From the IMG/VR virus record IMGVR_UViG_3300035158_000646, positions 1 to 22,052 of that record: a stretch of 22,052 nucleotides of DNA; one strand, written 5' to 3'. Below, piece after piece: positions 14,411 through 21,453 of this stretch (positions are counted from its first letter, which is position 1; every line of letters starts with the position of its first letter). The translations under genes and the position numbers were made by a program. The stretch comes from a virus. A model generated the notes under the pieces. It was given only the letters and a program-made list of their open reading frames with translations, was not told the DNA's origin and did not search any database.

Positions 14411-14446
14411 ATTTTTAAATGTTATATTTGCTATGAGGTGCTTTTG

Positions 14447-14809
14447 ATGGCAGAAGATAAAATTTGTTCGGAATGCGGACAGAAAATTTTAAAAGAAGGA
14501 GAATATGAAAATACTACTAAAATAGATTTCATAAATGGTGGCAAAGAATTTGAAATTCCACTGATAAAAGTTGTAGATATTCGTGAGCTTCAAAAAGTTA
14601 GAGCAAAAATTAAAGATGTAGAATTGAAAGACATTGAATCTAGTGTTGTTCTTGTTAAGATAATGTTAGAGAAAATTGACAAGAATGTAACTAAAGAACA
14701 AATTGAAAATATGGATTATGCTACATTTTTAGATTTTGTTAAAAAGCTTTGGAGTAAGAATGCTGCAAATTTTCGTGGACTCTTGCCGAACTTGCCAGCG
14801 ACATTCTAG
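14447..14809 (+). CDS. Tail assembly chaperone, short form (lambda gpG-like)
   Basis: A 120-aa helical protein between the tail-tube and tape measure genes, the constant site of tail assembly chaperones. It starts with a CSEC pair (C7, C10) that could be half of a zinc knuckle, then a beta-like part (IDFINGGKEFEIPLIKVVDI) and helices with DIESSVVLVKIMLEKI and DYATFLDFVKKLW. GAGGTG lies 6 nt before ATG 14447, so the longer GTG start at 14438 is rejected. Near its end the frame contains a perfect -1 slippery heptamer. The product stops at TAG 14807. It would coat the tape measure during tail assembly and not remain in the virion. Confidence 0.75.
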   Translation: MAEDKICSECGQKILKEGEYENTTKIDFINGGKEFEIPLIKVVDIRELQKVRAKIKDVELKDIESSVVLVKIMLEKIDKNVTKEQIENMDYATFLDFVKKLWSKNAANFRGLLPNLPATF

Positions 14810-14818
14810 TATCGGCAA
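14767..14818 (+). promoter_or_regulatory. Programmed -1 frameshift signal: A AAT TTT plus downstream stem
   Basis: In the reading frame of the chaperone the codons GCA AAT TTT contain the heptamer A AAT TTT at 14767-14773, an exact X XXY YYZ form in which both tRNAs can re-pair one base back. After a 9-nt spacer, TTGCCGA (14783-14789) can pair perfectly with TCGGCAA (14812-14818), a 7-bp stem around a 22-nt loop that includes the zero-frame stop. The -1 frame is open from 14758 to the stop at 15058. This is the arrangement of the lambda G/GT signal. Confidence 0.8.
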
Positions 14819-15060
14819 CAGATGAAAGTAGATTCTATGCATTAGACAAAACTCGTTGGCAACTTTCTCACGCGTATAAATGTCCAATTCAATATGTTGA
14901 CGATTTATCATTAAATGACTTTTATGGGTTAGTTAAAACTCTACAAGAAATATCTGATGCAAGAGCAGGTGGAAGGACTAGATTTCGACCTGCTACAAAA
15001 GAAGAATTAGATTTCGTCAATCGATATATCAAGTCAAAGGAACAACAAAATGGTAGTTGA
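14773..15060 (+). CDS. -1 frame extension of the tail chaperone (T part of G-T fusion)
   Basis: An open frame of 95 codons following the slippery site, in the -1 frame. It has no plausible start of its own, yet its composition is protein-like: TLAELASDILVSATDESRF, then WQLSHAY, LNDFYGLVKTLQEI and a basic end (RTRFRPATKEELDF). Joined through N108-F109 of the short form, the full fusion would be 204 aa. In lambda-like phages the corresponding gpG-T binds tube subunits via its T part while gpG binds the tape measure. Its stop at 15058-15060 overlaps the start of the tape measure gene at 15050, so ribosomes in this frame reach that start. Confidence 0.78.
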   Translation, partial: SWTLAELASDILVSATDESRFYALDKTRWQLSHAYKCPIQYVDDLSLNDFYGLVKTLQEISDARAGGRTRFRPATKEELDFVNRYIKSKEQQNGS

Positions 15061-17728
15061 AAGATTTAATGTAATTTTTTCTGCGATTGACAACATGACT
15101 AGTGGCTTGGGAAGAATCACTGGTGGTTTAAGTGGAATGACTAAGCAAGGACTAGCAATGGGTGCTATGTTCTCATTAGTCAATATGGGTATTCAGGCAG
15201 TGATGAAAGCTATTCAAGCACTAGTTAAATTTGTGCAAGAAGGAATACAAGCTTATGTTAATTTTGAGAAGGGTCTTGCAGAGGTATCTACATTATTGAG
15301 TGATACTTCACCTATGGAAAGTTATCGTGAAGAGTTAAGAGAATTGGCTAAAGATTCTGGTGAATCGTTAGATACATTGACAAAAGGTCTTTACCAAACT
15401 ATTTCAGCATCAGTTGATACTGGAGCTGCAATGGATGTTTTAACTGTTGCTAACAAAGCTGCTATTGCTGGTATAAGTGATACAGCAACCGCAGTAGACG
15501 TTATTACTTCAATTATGAATGCATACGGAATGTCTGCTTCTGAAGCAACTAAGATTTCTGATTATTTGTTTACTGCAGTTAAATATGGTAAAACGACATT
15601 TACAGAATTAGCTGCTGGTGTTGGGCCAATCATCACAATGTCTGCGACATTAGGTATTGGTTTTGAAGAGATTGCTGCTTCGTTAGCAACTATGACAAGA
15701 AGTGGTATACAAACAACGAATGCAGTTACTTATTTAAGAGGTATGTTACGTTCTGTCCTTAAACCAACTGACCAAATGAAAAATACGGCAAGAGAATTAG
15801 GGATTACATTTGATGGGACAACTTTAAAAGCAAAAGGTCTTGGTGGATTTTTAAAATATGTATCAGATGCTGTTGGTACGAATAATGAAGCAATGGCTAA
15901 ATTATTCCCAAATATTAGAGGTATACAAGCAGTATTTGCTTTAGCTGGAGAAAATGCAGAAGCATTTGCTGGTGATTTAAATAATATGGCAAATGCTGGT
16001 GGAGCTACTGAAATTGCATTTGAAAAGATGGCTAATACTACGTCTTTTCGTTTAGGTCAAATGAGAGCTGAAATTAAAGATACTCAATTAGAAATTGGAG
16101 AAAGAATGGTTCCAGCTTCATTAGCTTGGGAAAAGGCAATGTTAGTACTTGCTGGTGCATTAGGAGCAATTATTGATGCAATTGGTTGGCTATGGGATGT
16201 CTTGAAACCAGTAAGAGATTTTATTGTTGCTATTAACAAAGCTTTTGGCGCATTAGTAATAACGATAAAAGATTATGTCATAAAATATTTTGAAGGATTA
16301 TGGGCATTATTAAAACCATTAGTTGAATGGTTAGCTTCAACATTTAAACCTGTAATAGACGCAATTGGTGGAGCTATTGATGCGATAGCTGGTGGATTAG
16401 GTTGGCTTGCTGATAGATTTGGAGAAGCTTGGGATGCTACACAAAAATGGGCAGATGAAGTTCTTTATGGAGAAAAAGCTGCAACTGCTTTAACAAACGC
16501 ATTAGCTCATTCTGAAGAAGAAATAAATGAGATGGCAGCATCTTTGTCAGAGGCTCATAGACAATTAACTGATTTGAATGCTAATATTGAAACTGCAACT
16601 GATGAAATATCTAGATTAAGAGATACAAATGCAGAACTTGTTGATGAAATTGATAGATTAAGAAAAATAAAGGTATTGAGCACTGATTTAGAATTGTTAA
16701 CAAAAAGTACTAAAGATGCTACTTGGGCTCAAGAGATTTTTGATAATGAATTAAGAAGTGCTCAAATTGAATTATTACAAACTAAAGCTTTAGTAGAAGA
16801 GCTTGAAGGTGTAATGGATGAATATGGCGATGTAACTAAGAAAAATAATTTAGAAATAATGAAGATTCGCCATAAAGCTAGAAAAGAAGGACGAGAATTA
16901 ACTGAGGAAGAAGAAAAGTTAATTGAAGAATTAGAATTAGAAAATGAATCTTTAAGGATTAAAATAGAAGAAGAAGCAATTAAAATTGATGAAATACAAG
17001 AAGAGCAATTAGCTGAACAAGAAAGACGAGTAAATGATAGGAAACAACAATTAAAAGATGAAAGAGATGCATTAAAAGAGAAAGCTAAAGATGAAATACA
17101 AATGCTTCAAGAAGAGCTTAGAGCAAATAAAAGGACAATTGAAGAAAAATTAGATGCAATAGAAGAATGGTCAGCAGAAAGAAGAAAAGTTAGAAAAGTT
17201 TTATTAGCAGATTTACAAGAACTACAGACAAATTGGAGTAGTGAAGAATTAGAACAAATCCAAACTTTGTCTGGATTAAAATTAGAAGAAATTGATAGAT
17301 TTATTGATGAAAGTGAAAGAAAGTGGAGAAATCACTATAGGCGATTAGCTGAAATGTCTGGTGGAGAAATTGTTGCTCCGGCAGTTGTAGAAAGAAGTAC
17401 AGAAAAAGCAAGAGCAAGAAATCAAGCAAGACAAGGGCCTTTAGCTAGGAGAGAAGGAATCAGGTCAATGCAAACTGGTGGTTTTATTCCTCATGATATG
17501 GATGTAAGGCTACATAGTGGTGAATATGTTATACCAGAAAAAATTGTTAGATTACTTGATAAATTAGTTACACGACAAGATACATTTACTCCAATTAGAA
17601 GAGGAGCAAGAATAAAAAACATTAATATCTATGGTGACATTAATTTGCCAAATGTTACAGACTATAATAGTTTTATGAGAGAATTTGAAAAGCGTGCTCG
17701 ACTTTTAACTGGTAGTAGATTAGTATGA
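15050..17728 (+). CDS. Tail tape measure protein
   Basis: An 892-aa protein. Residues about 70-340 match the TP901-type tape measure domain (NFEKGLAEVSTLLSDTS, then AVDVITSIMNAYGMSASEA, then YGKTTFTELAAGVGPIITMS and AVTYLRGMLRSVLKPTDQM). A hydrophobic region lies at about 365-460 with several membrane-like stretches (LVLAGALGAIIDAIGWLW), expected for a protein that enters the host envelope on infection. Residues about 485-770 are long coiled coil rich in E, K and L. Near residues 808-840 a TGGFIPHDMDVRLHSGEYVIP motif is typical of tape measure C termini. It would set tail length. The ATG overlaps the frameshifted chaperone frame; the end overlaps the hub gene as ATGA. Confidence 0.93.
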   Translation: MVVERFNVIFSAIDNMTSGLGRITGGLSGMTKQGLAMGAMFSLVNMGIQAVMKAIQALVKFVQEGIQAYVNFEKGLAEVSTLLSDTSPMESYREELRELAKDSGESLDTLTKGLYQTISASVDTGAAMDVLTVANKAAIAGISDTATAVDVITSIMNAYGMSASEATKISDYLFTAVKYGKTTFTELAAGVGPIITMSATLGIGFEEIAASLATMTRSGIQTTNAVTYLRGMLRSVLKPTDQMKNTARELGITFDGTTLKAKGLGGFLKYVSDAVGTNNEAMAKLFPNIRGIQAVFALAGENAEAFAGDLNNMANAGGATEIAFEKMANTTSFRLGQMRAEIKDTQLEIGERMVPASLAWEKAMLVLAGALGAIIDAIGWLWDVLKPVRDFIVAINKAFGALVITIKDYVIKYFEGLWALLKPLVEWLASTFKPVIDAIGGAIDAIAGGLGWLADRFGEAWDATQKWADEVLYGEKAATALTNALAHSEEEINEMAASLSEAHRQLTDLNANIETATDEISRLRDTNAELVDEIDRLRKIKVLSTDLELLTKSTKDATWAQEIFDNELRSAQIELLQTKALVEELEGVMDEYGDVTKKNNLEIMKIRHKARKEGRELTEEEEKLIEELELENESLRIKIEEEAIKIDEIQEEQLAEQERRVNDRKQQLKDERDALKEKAKDEIQMLQEELRANKRTIEEKLDAIEEWSAERRKVRKVLLADLQELQTNWSSEELEQIQTLSGLKLEEIDRFIDESERKWRNHYRRLAEMSGGEIVAPAVVERSTEKARARNQARQGPLARREGIRSMQTGGFIPHDMDVRLHSGEYVIPEKIVRLLDKLVTRQDTFTPIRRGARIKNINIYGDINLPNVTDYNSFMREFEKRARLLTGSRLV

Positions 17729-18267
17729 CAGCATATACTATTACAATAAATCCAAGAGCAGTTACTGAAGTTAATATTACTCCTGAAACACGTCGTTTAG
17801 ACGGTTCTTTACAAATTACTGGTTCAAAACAACAGGCATATCAGACTGCGTCATTTGTGTATCATGATATTGATAAAACTGATTATACTAATATAACTAT
17901 TGGCGATACTATAGAAATTGAAGTTAATAACATTTTAGAATTCGAAGGTTTTATTTCTAATATTAGGAAACATTTTACTGGTGGGATAAAATTAGAAATT
18001 ACTTGTGCTGGTAATACATTTGAGTTAGAAAGATATTTAACAACTGAAAATGTTTCTTATACAGGTGAAACAACTGCAGCTATTGCAATTAGTTTGTGCG
18101 ATACTTATAGCTATAGAATATTAGACACATCAAATATTGATTCAACTGATGGTGTAACTGTTCAATCTATAACATTTAATGCTGAAACATTAAATACTTG
18201 TCTTCAGAGATTAACTGAACTCGATGGTTATAGTTATTATGTTGGATTAGCAAGGCAGGTGTTATAA
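17725..18267 (+). CDS. Baseplate/tail hub protein, N-terminal half
   Basis: A 180-aa protein directly after the tape measure. It has strands around IGDTIEIEVNNILEFEGFISNI near 59-80, GIKLEITCAGNTFELERYL near 86-104, and the hub-type segment VTVQSITFNAETLNTCLQRLTELDGYSYYV at about 144-173, where hub proteins (gp27/XkdQ-like) have f.g.tl...L..la...gy.wyv. In a complete hub this is followed by a second half; here the frame ends after LARQVL at TAA 18265-18267. The missing half is found at the C terminus of the next gene. It would sit at the tail tip below the tube. Confidence 0.7.
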   Translation: MTAYTITINPRAVTEVNITPETRRLDGSLQITGSKQQAYQTASFVYHDIDKTDYTNITIGDTIEIEVNNILEFEGFISNIRKHFTGGIKLEITCAGNTFELERYLTTENVSYTGETTAAIAISLCDTYSYRILDTSNIDSTDGVTVQSITFNAETLNTCLQRLTELDGYSYYVGLARQVL

Positions 18268-19436
18268 TGGCTGGAACTGAATATACAGTTGATATTTCAC
18301 CAAGTGGCAATAGTGATGTTGAATTAGTGAGTCAACCAATTGCGACTCCAAATTATGATTGTGTAAATGACCCAATTGGTTCGCCAAATGATGAAACTGA
18401 TTATGTATATTGGGACTGGGATTGGTATGCTAGAGATAGATACAATATGGCGAATCCTGTTACAACTGGATTTAGTCATTGTGATATTTCTAAAATCGCT
18501 GTTTGGTATAGAGCTGAAGCTGTGGATAAAGGTTGTGGTACTGACTGTTACATAGAACCTGGAATAAGAATAGGAACTAAAAACTATTGGGGAACACAAC
18601 ACGAACCAGCTGCGACATGGACTAATTATAGTTATGAATGGTCTGAAAATCCAAGATATGAAAGAGCTTGGTCTTGGTCTGATATCGATTCTATAATTGG
18701 TCAATTAAGAATGGTTTCGAATGAAGGAAGAATACAATGTACACAGATGTGGATTCGAGTTCATTATACATTAAGTTTTACTGAAGAAGAAACAGTAACA
18801 ATGACAGATGCTTTTACAAAACAATGGGATAAAAATTTAATTATAACACAAGCTGCTTCGTTATCTGATGCTATTTCATTTTATATTGATAAACTAAGAT
18901 TATTTGAGACTGTTTCACTTACAGATAAATTGATACATTCTTTAAATAAACCATTATATTATTATCAGCCATCAGCAGATTCACAATTTACTATTCGTGA
19001 GGGAGATGTATTAGAATTTTCTGGTGTTGAGTTAGATGACTCGAATATTAGGAATGACATTAAAGTCATAGGTAATGCTGTTAGTGCTTCTGCATTTGAT
19101 GACACTTCTATTGGAACATATGGAAGATATGGTTATAGATTTGAAGACGATGCAATTACAAATTCTAATGATGCTGTGACATTAGCTGCACAGATATTAG
19201 ATAATTTTAAAGACCCTAAAGAAAAAGGATGGGTCAAAGTTAAAGGCAAAAATAGTATTTCACCAAGACAAAAATTTACTTTAGATTTGCCAAATTTAAA
19301 TATAAATGGTCTATATGAAGTTGTTCAATATGTTCATGATATAAGTGATAAAGGGTTTACAACTACTATTTATTTCGGAGAAATTCCGTGGGATATAAAT
19401 CGTGTTGTGATGGCAATAAAGAGAGAGATATGGTGA
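18267..19436 (+). CDS. Beta-sandwich module joined to the C-terminal half of the hub
   Basis: A 389-aa three-part protein. Residues 1-170 form a lectin-like or jelly-roll-like beta sandwich of the kind common in viral tails (ISKIAVWYRAEAV, then ATWTNYSYEW, then AWSWSDIDSIIGQLRMV, ending with MWIRVHYTLSF). Residues 171-228 hold three loose repeats around TMTD, SLSD and SLTD (ETVTMTD, AASLSD, ETVSLTD). Residues about 229-375 are the missing second half of a hub: PLYYYQPSADSQFTI, NIRNDIKVIGNA, DDTSIGTYGRYGYRF, NDAVTLAAQILDNFK, then GLYEVVQYVHDIS and TTIYFGE. AGGTG lies 6 nt before the ATG, which overlaps the previous stop as TAATG, so the product is translated separately. Surface binding by the inserted part is inference. 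Confidence 0.7.
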   Translation: MAGTEYTVDISPSGNSDVELVSQPIATPNYDCVNDPIGSPNDETDYVYWDWDWYARDRYNMANPVTTGFSHCDISKIAVWYRAEAVDKGCGTDCYIEPGIRIGTKNYWGTQHEPAATWTNYSYEWSENPRYERAWSWSDIDSIIGQLRMVSNEGRIQCTQMWIRVHYTLSFTEEETVTMTDAFTKQWDKNLIITQAASLSDAISFYIDKLRLFETVSLTDKLIHSLNKPLYYYQPSADSQFTIREGDVLEFSGVELDDSNIRNDIKVIGNAVSASAFDDTSIGTYGRYGYRFEDDAITNSNDAVTLAAQILDNFKDPKEKGWVKVKGKNSISPRQKFTLDLPNLNINGLYEVVQYVHDISDKGFTTTIYFGEIPWDINRVVMAIKREIW

Positions 19437-19440
19437 TATT

Positions 19441-19773
19441 GTGACAACTGTGACTTTAGATAATGTTATTGATTATAGAGAAGGACGAGATTTTGCTGTA
19501 GATATTACTGCTAGAGTTTCTTCAACTGATAAAGTATCTATTGAAAATGCATGTTCTAATGCAGGCAAAATTATTACAATTAATAATCCTCTCGGGAAAG
19601 TAAAACATTATGATGCTACTGTAGACGCTTCAAATACAGTTACATTTAATATTACAGGGAATCCAACTGGGATTCCATCTTCTGTAGATTTATTTATTGA
19701 GAATTATTCTATTGAACCCATAGACCCAAACAATTCAAAATATCAAATAACAATAAGAGGGTATAGTGACTAA
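19441..19773 (+). CDS. Tail-tip protein, small module
   Basis: A 110-aa beta-rich protein with GTG start preceded by GGTGAT. The sequence DFAVDITARVSSTDKVSIENACSNAGKIITI with PSSVDLFIENYSIEP and a terminal ITIRGYS is paralogous to the C-terminal ~95 residues of the next gene (there ISMVVRVLADDKSTLENLLSYAGNVNLYN, NLIIADYSS and FMIRGFKWE). It is probably a small tail-tip or distal structural module repeated in the virion. It overlaps the next gene by TAATG. No known family is claimed. Confidence 0.65.
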   Translation: MTTVTLDNVIDYREGRDFAVDITARVSSTDKVSIENACSNAGKIITINNPLGKVKHYDATVDASNTVTFNITGNPTGIPSSVDLFIENYSIEPIDPNNSKYQITIRGYSD

Positions 19774-20636
19774 TGGCAAGTGTAACATATTATTTTAATC
19801 ATCACAGTCTTATGGAAACTTGGTCAAATACTCCTGCAGCTATGGTAGATGGTGATATTGCATTGTTTACATATACAGATACTTTTACTGATGGTGGTGA
19901 TGGCGAAGTTCAATTATTAGATGCAAATACTTGTTTAGGATTAGAAAGTGCTACAATTGACACTGTAGAACTCAGAGTATATGGTAAAGAAGATATAATA
20001 ACTACTGCAGATAAGATAACATTAAGACCTGTCTTTGCTGCAGGTGACGGTGATAATCATGATTTTGATGTTGATATTGCAGAAGCTTGGTCTGGTTGGA
20101 TGGATATAACTACAGATACAAATGCACCTTCTCCCTGGACATGGGATGATGTTGTTATGCTATGTTGTGATGTTGTATCATCGATGACTAGTAACGAATC
20201 AAATAACAGATTATCTGCATCAAAAGTCGAAATAAAAGTTAGCACATTAGGTACACAACAAATAGAATTAACTGAGACTGTAGATGCAAATGATGAAGTA
20301 TATCCAGTGAGTCAATTTACTGTTGATATATTAAGGTATGTTGAATCTCCAAATAAGTTTATATCTATGGTTGTTAGAGTTTTAGCTGATGATAAGTCTA
20401 CATTAGAGAATCTTTTGTCATATGCTGGTAATGTAAATTTATATAACAGGCCATTTGACACTGTAAAAAGAGAAGATATTTCTGATGGTCATAGGAATAT
20501 TATTAGGTTTAATGCAAATAATGTGCCAAGTGGAATAGAAAATCCTTTTAATTTGATTATAGCAGATTACTCATCAGATTTTTTAACTCCTATTCCAACG
20601 TATGTATTTATGATTCGTGGATTTAAATGGGAATAA
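19773..20636 (+). CDS. Tail-tip/receptor-binding-like protein with beta sandwich plus duplicated module
   Basis: A 287-aa protein with two domains. Residues 1-160 resemble the jelly-roll-type part of the protein two genes upstream (IDTVELRVYGKED, then WSGWMDITTD, PWTWDDVVMLCCDVV and ASKVEIKVSTLG; compare the W.W.D and V.i.V patterns). Residues about 195-287 are a paralogue of the whole preceding 110-aa protein. It therefore looks assembled by shuffling modules at the tail tip. A role in binding the host surface fits, but no catalytic residues or known receptor-binding family are recognised. The ATG overlaps the previous stop. Confidence 0.65.
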   Translation: MASVTYYFNHHSLMETWSNTPAAMVDGDIALFTYTDTFTDGGDGEVQLLDANTCLGLESATIDTVELRVYGKEDIITTADKITLRPVFAAGDGDNHDFDVDIAEAWSGWMDITTDTNAPSPWTWDDVVMLCCDVVSSMTSNESNNRLSASKVEIKVSTLGTQQIELTETVDANDEVYPVSQFTVDILRYVESPNKFISMVVRVLADDKSTLENLLSYAGNVNLYNRPFDTVKREDISDGHRNIIRFNANNVPSGIENPFNLIIADYSSDFLTPIPTYVFMIRGFKWE

Positions 20637-20668
20637 TGTTTGAATGTGAAAAATAAAGGTGGTACAAT

Positions 20669-20848
20669 ATGACTGAAAAAGTTGTTATCGTGAAAAGTAC
20701 TGAAGAAGAAGCAAATGCTGATGCTGAAATATTGGAGAAAGCAGGTTGTAAAACTCGAGTAGAGTCTTTCTTTGATAATGGAATCGAAAAATTTGCAGTA
20801 TTTTCAAATGGTAAAATAGTTACTCGTACCGAAGTGGAGAAGTTTTAA
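20669..20848 (+). CDS. 59-aa hypothetical protein
   Basis: A short gene with AGGTGG 6 nt before ATG 20669 and TAA at 20846-20848, 1 nt before the next ATG. The protein is acidic at the N-terminal part (STEEEANADAEILEKAG) and may form a beta-alpha-beta-beta fold: strand KVVIVK, helix, strands RVESFFDN, EKFAVFS and KIVTRTEV. No cysteine pair or membrane segment is present (one C at 27). It is not homologous to anything I recognise. Good ribosome-binding site and tight packing make it a likely real gene. Confidence 0.7.
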   Translation: MTEKVVIVKSTEEEANADAEILEKAGCKTRVESFFDNGIEKFAVFSNGKIVTRTEVEKF

Positions 20849-20849
20849 T

Positions 20850-21347
20850 ATGACATCAGTTAGAGATGTAATTGCTCGTAAGAAAACTGCTAAAGACGCA
20901 TTATGTGCAGCTGGTAATTTCAACATAGTTCATATGGATGCAATGGGTAATATAAAAGGAGTTTATGACGGAACAAATGTCATAACTTTAGCTGGATTAC
21001 AAGAAATGTCAGGTTTATTACTTACAGATACTACAGGTTCTTATACAGCTTTCGATTTTATTGCAATTGGTACTAGTGGAACTGCTGCTGCAAGTTCAGA
21101 AACTACGTTAGTTGCTGAAGATTCTAGGTCTGCAGGAACAGGAACTCAAGTCAAAGAAACATCAACGAATGATACTTCGCAATTACAGGTCACATTTAGT
21201 ATTACAGGTACTGACCGTGCAATAGCAGAATCTGGAGTATTTAATAGTTCTTCTGCTGGAAGTATGCTGTGTCGTAAAACATTTAGTGACATCAATGTTT
21301 CGACTGGAGACAGTCTGCAAGTGACGTGGAAAGTTAAATTCGCATAG
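20850..21347 (+). CDS. Tail fibre/tip-like structural protein
   Basis: A 165-aa beta-rich protein. The N-terminal part (VRDVIARKKTAKDALCAAGNF) is helical, then follow TLAGLQEMSGLLLTDTTG, FDFIAIGTSGTAAASSETTL and VAEDSRSAGTGT. Later RAIAESGVFNSS, SMLCRKTFSDINVSTGDSL and QVTWKVKFA match a pattern I recall from phage tail-tip and fibre-associated proteins (yiaiGtgtta...dt.L, I.E.Glf...g.ml.r.tF..i.v..gd.l.vtw.i.f). Its place after the tail-tip modules supports a distal tail role. GGAGAAG precedes the ATG at a loose distance. Confidence 0.65.
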   Translation: MTSVRDVIARKKTAKDALCAAGNFNIVHMDAMGNIKGVYDGTNVITLAGLQEMSGLLLTDTTGSYTAFDFIAIGTSGTAAASSETTLVAEDSRSAGTGTQVKETSTNDTSQLQVTFSITGTDRAIAESGVFNSSSAGSMLCRKTFSDINVSTGDSLQVTWKVKFA

Positions 21348-21453
21348 ACGATTTAAACGGGGGTCAATCAAATGCTGATTATGTTGTCAGCTTTCCCTCA
21401 ACCTTTATCAACGTATTAATGTAACATTTTACTTTAAATTATGAGATTATTTG
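21348..21453 (+). other. Intergenic region with a small hairpin
   Basis: This 106-nt gap separates the last tail gene from the membrane protein gene. It holds a short hairpin, GCTGA (21374-21378) with TCAGC (21387-21391) around 8 nt, followed by TTTCCC, and a GGGGG run at 21359-21363. A 15-codon frame from ATG 21372 follows that run but is too short to support. The 3' end is AT-rich (ACATTTTACTTTAAATTATG) and could contain a promoter for the next gene. Terminator or promoter function is not demonstrated. Confidence 0.25.

Noticed and set aside
14438-14446. GTG start for the tail chaperone
   Set aside because: The GTG is part of the GAGGTG site which is well spaced from ATG 14447.
18324-18704. 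Minus-strand frame rich in I, S and R, plus the 62-codon plus-strand frame at 18367-18555
   Set aside because: Both overlap the beta-sandwich module, which has good composition and domain logic; these are shadows.
18250-18947. Intein or group I intron as the cause of the split hub
   Set aside because: No intein-type start cysteine or HN end, no splicing motifs, no homing endonuclease; the inserted part reads as a beta-sandwich plus repeats with its own start.
21372-21419. 15-codon frame from ATG 21372 after a GGGGG run
   Set aside because: Too short and without coding character or coupling to the next gene.
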